A stretch of DNA of 64,000 nucleotides from Centroberyx gerrardi. Lineage: Eukaryota; Chordata; Actinopteri; Beryciformes; Berycidae. Positions 59,314 to 64,000 of the stretch are shown one piece after another. The DNA lies in contig NC_136003.1 of the NCBI RefSeq assembly GCF_048128805.1, positions 29,896,565 through 29,960,564 on the forward strand, given 5' to 3'. The notes under the pieces are model-generated. The model was given only the letters and a program-made list of their open reading frames with translations, did not search any database and was not told the origin of the DNA. Both the position numbers and the translations under genes were made by a program. Numbering within the stretch: position 1 is the stretch's first letter; each line of letters opens with the position of its first letter.

Positions 59314-60145
59314 TAAATAACCTTACATTTACATTAATTCACCCCTTAATTCATGCAAAATCCTCTTAAAACTAATTAAGGGAGTTATGGAGGAACCCCC
59401 CCCCTTTCAAACCATGCACAAAAGGCATACAAAAAATCCCTTAATTTCTAGTGTCTCCACAAACCAACCCAAGAATAAATCCCTTAAAAACCCATGATAT
59501 TAACCTTAGTTTTTGCTATGTTATTTTTAATGGATAATTAATGTTTATGTAATGAGAAATTAAGGACATTACAGGGATAAAATTAAGAAGTTTGGTTTTG
59601 TAATGTGTATCTTCCTCCATGATAAAACCCCAAAATCGGTGATTCTCTGTTATCTGTTGCTCCAGTAGAGGAGACTGGAGAATTGTGTTGTATTTCTTTC
59701 TCCATTCACTACCATTGTATGGAGGAACAGTCTGAAAATCACACTACTAGAATGCAAAGGATGGAACGAAGGAACAAATAAAATAATACGTTTACCAATA
59801 ATTGTAAATAGACGAAACAAAGTGAGAGACTCCCACCTTCTCCCACCTTTTTTTCCCACCTATTTACAATTATTGATGAACATACAGGTACCTGCTGCTT
59901 CAAAAATACAAGGAGGGAGCAACATAACATAAAAGGTGCAACATATTTATCAATAAAGGTTTCACATTGGAATTTATGACTAGAGGTCTTGTGTTTTTTT
60001 TTATTCTGGCTTGCTTCATCAGGATGCTGCTCAGCACGTCATCACTGTGCTGCGACCAAAACAAAGTGGACAAAATCTGAAGTTGAAAGTTCCTTAGAAA
60101 TCTATTCTAAAAAAGTACTCTCATTTGAGTACTTTGAAATACAGC

Positions 60146-60245
60146 ACTTACTGACTTTATTGTCCCCGTGGGGAAAATTTCTTTGCAGTGAGAAGCACAC
60201 GTTGGCGTGGCAACAGGGAAACAGCAGTATCAAAAGAGCACAGTG
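60146..60245. repeat. Dispersed repeat, copy 2 (partner 54605-54710)
   Basis: Same block order as the first copy (TTTATTG.CCCC.TGGGGAAAA, CACACGTTGGCGTGGCAACA), with several substitutions. Confidence 0.75.
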
Positions 60246-61147
60246 AAGTGAAAGCGTGAAAGATACACAAAATGTACACTACAGTATCTAAAAACACACT
60301 TAAGCAATATCACATAATCGGAGCGGACACAGCCGAGTCTATGAAGGTTATAGAGAGCATGTACTAGAAAAATACTGTTTCCAAAAGTATCTTGACACTG
60401 TTATTCTTTTAACTCCAGTCAAATACAAATGACAAAATACACACAAAAGTTTAGCAATTAGCTTTTAAAATACATTTAATTAAAACACTTCCCATCTCTG
60501 TCTGAGACCGTTATCCAGAGCAACTTACAATGAATAACAAGGAGAAGAGTAGAAGACAATAGTAGAACAGTTCTTAATTTATTGATCAGATAAGAGAGAC
60601 GTGTATGGAAGTGGCAATAACCTGTAAGTTTTTTTTAAATCTCTATCTTTCTTTCACATTTCATTATATCTAAATGTCATTCAGTTCAATAAATCCCTAA
60701 AAGCAGTGATGTTGTGGTAAAAAAAAAAAAAGGCGTAACATTTAGGCTACCAATATCAACAAAATTAAATAATATTTTCAGAAAAGCATGAATTAAATGT
60801 TTTTTTCCCCCCATAAAATGGCCTATCCTCATGTAACTTACATCAATTTGATACTACTTACTCTGATGTATTTACATTTTAAAGATTAATAGCCTATGTC
60901 GGTAAATTCTATTCTAAAATGTATATAAGTTTAGGTGGATTTACCCTCCACTGCATCCCTGTGTGTTAATGAAAAACTTAAAATTCTCTGACTCATTTCC
61001 AGCCAGCAGAGATGCAGCTGCTCATGAAATCTGTCAGGCTTTTTGTATCATGTGTGTCTTGGAGAAACACATGCACAACAGATGACTGTTCGGTTAATGA
61101 GGCTTAACAATGCAGTTTAGTAGTTCAGTTCCTGACCCCCCCGGTCT

Positions 61148-61149
<2 letters not shown>

Positions 61150-61186
<37 letters not shown>
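61150..61186. repeat. (AC)n microsatellite
   Basis: An AC run of about 18 units. Confidence 0.95.
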
Positions 61187-61187
<1 letters not shown>

Positions 61188-61332
61188 TAGCACTAATCAA
61201 TAGTTACGGTTGTGTCACTCTTCTGTGTTTCTTTTGTTGTTGGGTTACTGTTCAAAAGGAAAGATAGAAGTTCTGTCTCTTCTGGTCATGAGTCTGCCTG
61301 ATGGACACTTGTGACAGAAGATGCTGTGAAAC

Positions 61333-61827
61333 CAGAGGTGGGGACTCGAGTAACATGACTGGGCCTCGAGTCAGACTTGAGTCACAATTTCAACTGCTTG
61401 ACACTTGACTTGGGTTCTGGTGACTTGGGACTTGACTCTGACTTGTACTTTGATGACTTGAAAAGGTTTCTAAAGTCTTGACTTGAGATCTTGTGTTTGT
61501 GTAAATGACTTAGATTGAAAGTGATGAGATTTGTTCCAGCGGACGACTGAATTTAAATTCTGTTTTCTGAATTTGTATGGAATGATTGAATTTATTGAAG
61601 TTGAAACTGATTATAGAAATCAAACTCATGATGCTCTTACCAAGTTTTTATCCTATTAAAACCATATTGCATTGAAAAGTCCTAGATATTTAGTTTTCTT
61701 TAAGATATTAAATGAATACTGGACTCTTGATTTGTTCTGACTTGACTTGCTGTTCTACATTCAGACTTGAGACTTGACTTGAGACTTGTGTCTCAACACT
61801 TACTAAGTTGACTTGGACACACCTCTG
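61333..61827. mobile_element. hAT-type miniature element, copy 2, with perfect 8-bp duplication
   Basis: It begins CAGAGGTGGGGACTCGAGT and ends CACCTCTG. TGTGAAAC flanks it on both sides (61325-61332 and 61828-61835). It is rich in GACTTG/CTTGAGT words and its centre is the reverse complement of copy 1 (8288-8758). The 8-bp duplication and CAGAGGTG ends fit the hAT superfamily. No transposase frame is present. Confidence 0.92.
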
Positions 61828-62404
61828 TGTGAAACTGACAGATCATGTGAGTCTCTTATTATTTGTATCCATATTTTCACAGTATTAATGTAGGGTTAGG
61901 GTCATATTCTGCTTTGTGGATGTGTACAGTGTGTCAGAGACTCATGTAGGAGGAAGCAACTTTCTCAGTGTTGTTTGAATTCCCCCTGGCTGCTGATAAG
62001 AGGTCTGACCGTCATTCAGCTCTGGGAAAAATGAAAAGGCGTAGTAGTGCTGGTTGTAATTTAGCTTAGTAGACAGATGTGCTCACTCGAGGGACTGCTT
62101 CCGTAGATAACTTTTTCTTGGTGCGGAGACCCCAGGAAATCCACAACATACTATATGCACGGGCCGCACTCAGCTGAAAAACTTCAATATCTATTTACAT
62201 CTCAAGATGAGTAACAGGAAAGAACAGCCAGACGTTTCGGCTCTGCTGCCTTTTTTTTCAACTGAATTGTTGTAATTTAGCTAAAATATATAGCCAATGT
62301 CAAGATTTTACGCAGTGTGAAGGTTTTACTCATAAATCTTTATAGGATTCCTGTTTGTCCAGTAAAAGTCTGCTGGAAGGCCATATAACTTCAGTTACAA
62401 CGTA

Positions 62405-62480
62405 AGTTTAAGTTTAAGTTTATTTATTCATAGCACCATTCATACAACTCAAATTGCTTTACATAAAATACATTGATTAA
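62405..62480. repeat. Dispersed fish repeat tail
   Basis: AAGTTTAAGTTTAAGTTTAT then CATAGCACCATTCATACAAC and TTGCTTTACATAAAATACAT. Same family as 47930-48010. Confidence 0.65.
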
Positions 62481-63304
62481 AACAGTAAATGGATTAAAAA
62501 CAGTTTGCCAAATGGCAATGGGAAACATAACAATGTAACAATTTCACCTCTGATTAGGAACAGTTCAAACAGAAAAGAAAAGAACAAAAAAAGCTTTTGA
62601 ACAATGGACACCCTCACTGTCAACAATCAGTTATCATCAACTAAATGCAGTCCAGGTCTGTCTATCATAACACATACTTGTTCTTTCAATCTACCTAAAT
62701 ACAACTTTATTTACACTTTAACTTAACATTATCTACCATCAGAGTCCAACTTTGGTCATTGTATTTGACTGTCTTAGCTGCACTTCCCTCCATGGGTTTG
62801 GGTCAGAAACTTTAGATTCTGTGGATACACACACACACACACATACAGCTGTTGACCTGGTAGCATTACAAAGCGATAACCGTTCTCACCATTTCACAGT
62901 ATTCTGACAGTGGAAACAGACAAACATCTAAAAGTCCACACAGCTAAAGTGGTCAAAGGCTGATAAAAAACAGAACTAGAAATGTTTAGATTTTAGATTT
63001 GGTTCACCGATGGCCTAAAAACATGGAGGTTTGGCTCAGAGTGTACGATTGTGTACTGGGTGAGTGTTTCTTTCTGCTTAGTCCGGCTTCTTTGTGTCTG
63101 TCTATTCCACTGACGTGTTTCACCATGGTGACGTTAAAGAGGCCGTATTGCAACCAGCACTTCTAGAGAAAAGGCAGCAAAATGACACCAAAAGTGGAAC
63201 TTGGCTTGACTATTCCTATCAATGAAACTTTCTTAATTTCTCTCGGTGACAGCACAAGCCAAAGAGCCTGCTTTTGTGCCCATGATTAGTCTGGAGTTGT
63301 GATG

Positions 63305-63459
63305 TCACTGCCAGACCGGGCTGTGATTGGCCCATTTGCGTTTGAGGCGGGTCTTTAGGGCCAGAAGGTCAATATAGAGGATCTGATTGAGGACGGCCGA
63401 GGCACACAGCAGTCCGCCGTGCAGCGCCCCGGCCATGCCGTTACAGAAGACGTCCTGAC
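63305..63459 (-). CDS. Last coding exon of an unidentified protein (continues outside the window)
   Basis: A GT-repeat-rich acceptor (TGTGTGTGCAG) opens the exon with phase 1. It runs about 51 codons to a TGA at 63305-63307. It encodes a hydrophobic, probably membrane-associated segment ([19 protein letters not shown]) and ends [19 protein letters not shown]. Codon third positions are GC-rich, unlike the surrounding AT-rich DNA, supporting a real exon. I do not recognise the family. Upstream exons should lie beyond 64000 or in the last 500 bases, where none was seen. Confidence 0.6.

Positions 63460-63462
<3 letters not shown>

Positions 63463-63521
<59 letters not shown>
63463..63521. repeat. 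(CA)n microsatellite next to a splice acceptor
   Basis: A CA run of about 29 units ending within four bases of the acceptor of the 63305-63459 exon. On the transcript it is a GU repeat in the position of the pyrimidine tract. Confidence 0.95.
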
Positions 63522-63526
<5 letters not shown>

Positions 63527-64000
63527 TTGAGCAAATTACAAATTATTAACTGACTTCAATCTGAGCTGTAGGAATCTACTGGATATATTTCTCATGTAAC
63601 ACAAATTTCAGTTTGACTGATGTGGGTTTTTCAAGGCCAATACCAATACCATTATTTTTTAGATTTAAAACTGCCAGTAGCAGATCTTTGGTGGCCATAC
63701 TGTATGTTCTGTATGTTTAAATTTGACAATTGTCATGCCGAAAGAAAAAGTATTCAGTGTTTCCTCCAGAATGTTATTCTTTAATTAAATCCTCAGGTTG
63801 GTTAGCAGCTCCTTTAGGCCGAGTGAGGCAGATTTCATTGCAGGTTTTACACACTAACGCCCCTAAAGCTGTTGGGTAAAATCATCAAATCACCTGCATC
63901 ATATTGGAGGTGGGCAACACTGACGGGTCGTTTTCCGATTTTTATTGAAAGGTCATTATAGGGCCAGATATATGGGCAAACCGATATATCAGACTAGCTC

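Larger units (their letters stand above)
59320..61330. other. Intergenic
   Basis: No gene seen. It holds a dispersed repeat (60146-60245), a degenerate SINE-tail relative (about 60500-60540) and an (AC)n run (61150-61186). Confidence 0.5.

Overview
The window is vertebrate nuclear DNA, almost certainly from a spiny-rayed teleost fish. It has multi-exon genes with GT-AG introns, many CA/GT microsatellites, fish-type hAT-like and TTAA-flanked miniature elements, and fish-type short repeats. There is no bacterial or viral gene organisation, no CRISPR array and no operon.

Layout. (1) 0.6-4.0 kb, minus: a five-exon secreted C-type lectin with two lectin domains. A 1.4-kb hAT-like element with a perfect 8-bp target duplication lies just upstream of its start. 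(2) 5.5-9.4 kb: repeats, exon-like fragments, and a ~470-bp hAT-type miniature element. (3) 9.49-15.53 kb, plus: the complete rpl23 gene (60S ribosomal protein uL14), with three intronic copies of H/ACA snoRNA SNORA21. (4) 17.2-18.9 kb: fold-back and miniature elements. (5) 18.95-25.67 kb, minus: a secreted von Willebrand C-domain protein of the brorin (VWC2/VWC2L) family. (6) 28.8-41 kb, minus: smarce1 (BAF57, the HMG-box subunit of SWI/SNF), complete in ten coding exons, with a 19-Gln tract, a 14-Ser tract and a Pro/Ala-rich tail. (7) 43.2-45.4 kb, plus: a truncated copy of the lectin gene, mirror-inverted relative to the 0.6-7.5 kb region. (8) 45.4-50 kb: repeats. (9) 50-53.9 kb, plus: the main exon of an actinoporin-like gene. 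Immediately upstream is a TTAA-flanked element that itself holds a hAT-type miniature element. An unassigned minus-strand exon lies at 51.8 kb. (10) 56.75-59.06 kb, minus: a five-exon gene for a 159-residue secreted cysteine-containing protein of a fish family without a known function. (11) 63.3 kb, minus: the last coding exon of an unidentified protein that continues beyond the window.

How the genes relate. rpl23 and smarce1 are housekeeping genes of translation and chromatin remodelling, and the brorin-like gene encodes a secreted BMP-antagonist-type protein. Around this conserved core lie fast-evolving secreted, possibly defence-related families (lectins, the actinoporin-like protein, the small secreted protein). 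The intact and truncated lectin copies flank the core as inverted repeats about 40 kb apart. I see no operon-like functional system. The most unusual structures are the triplicated intronic SNORA21, the inverted lectin duplication, the nested transposons beside the actinoporin-like exon, and the low-complexity tail of smarce1. All exon coordinates come from reading splice sites and checking reading-phase closure by hand. No alignment or database search was run.
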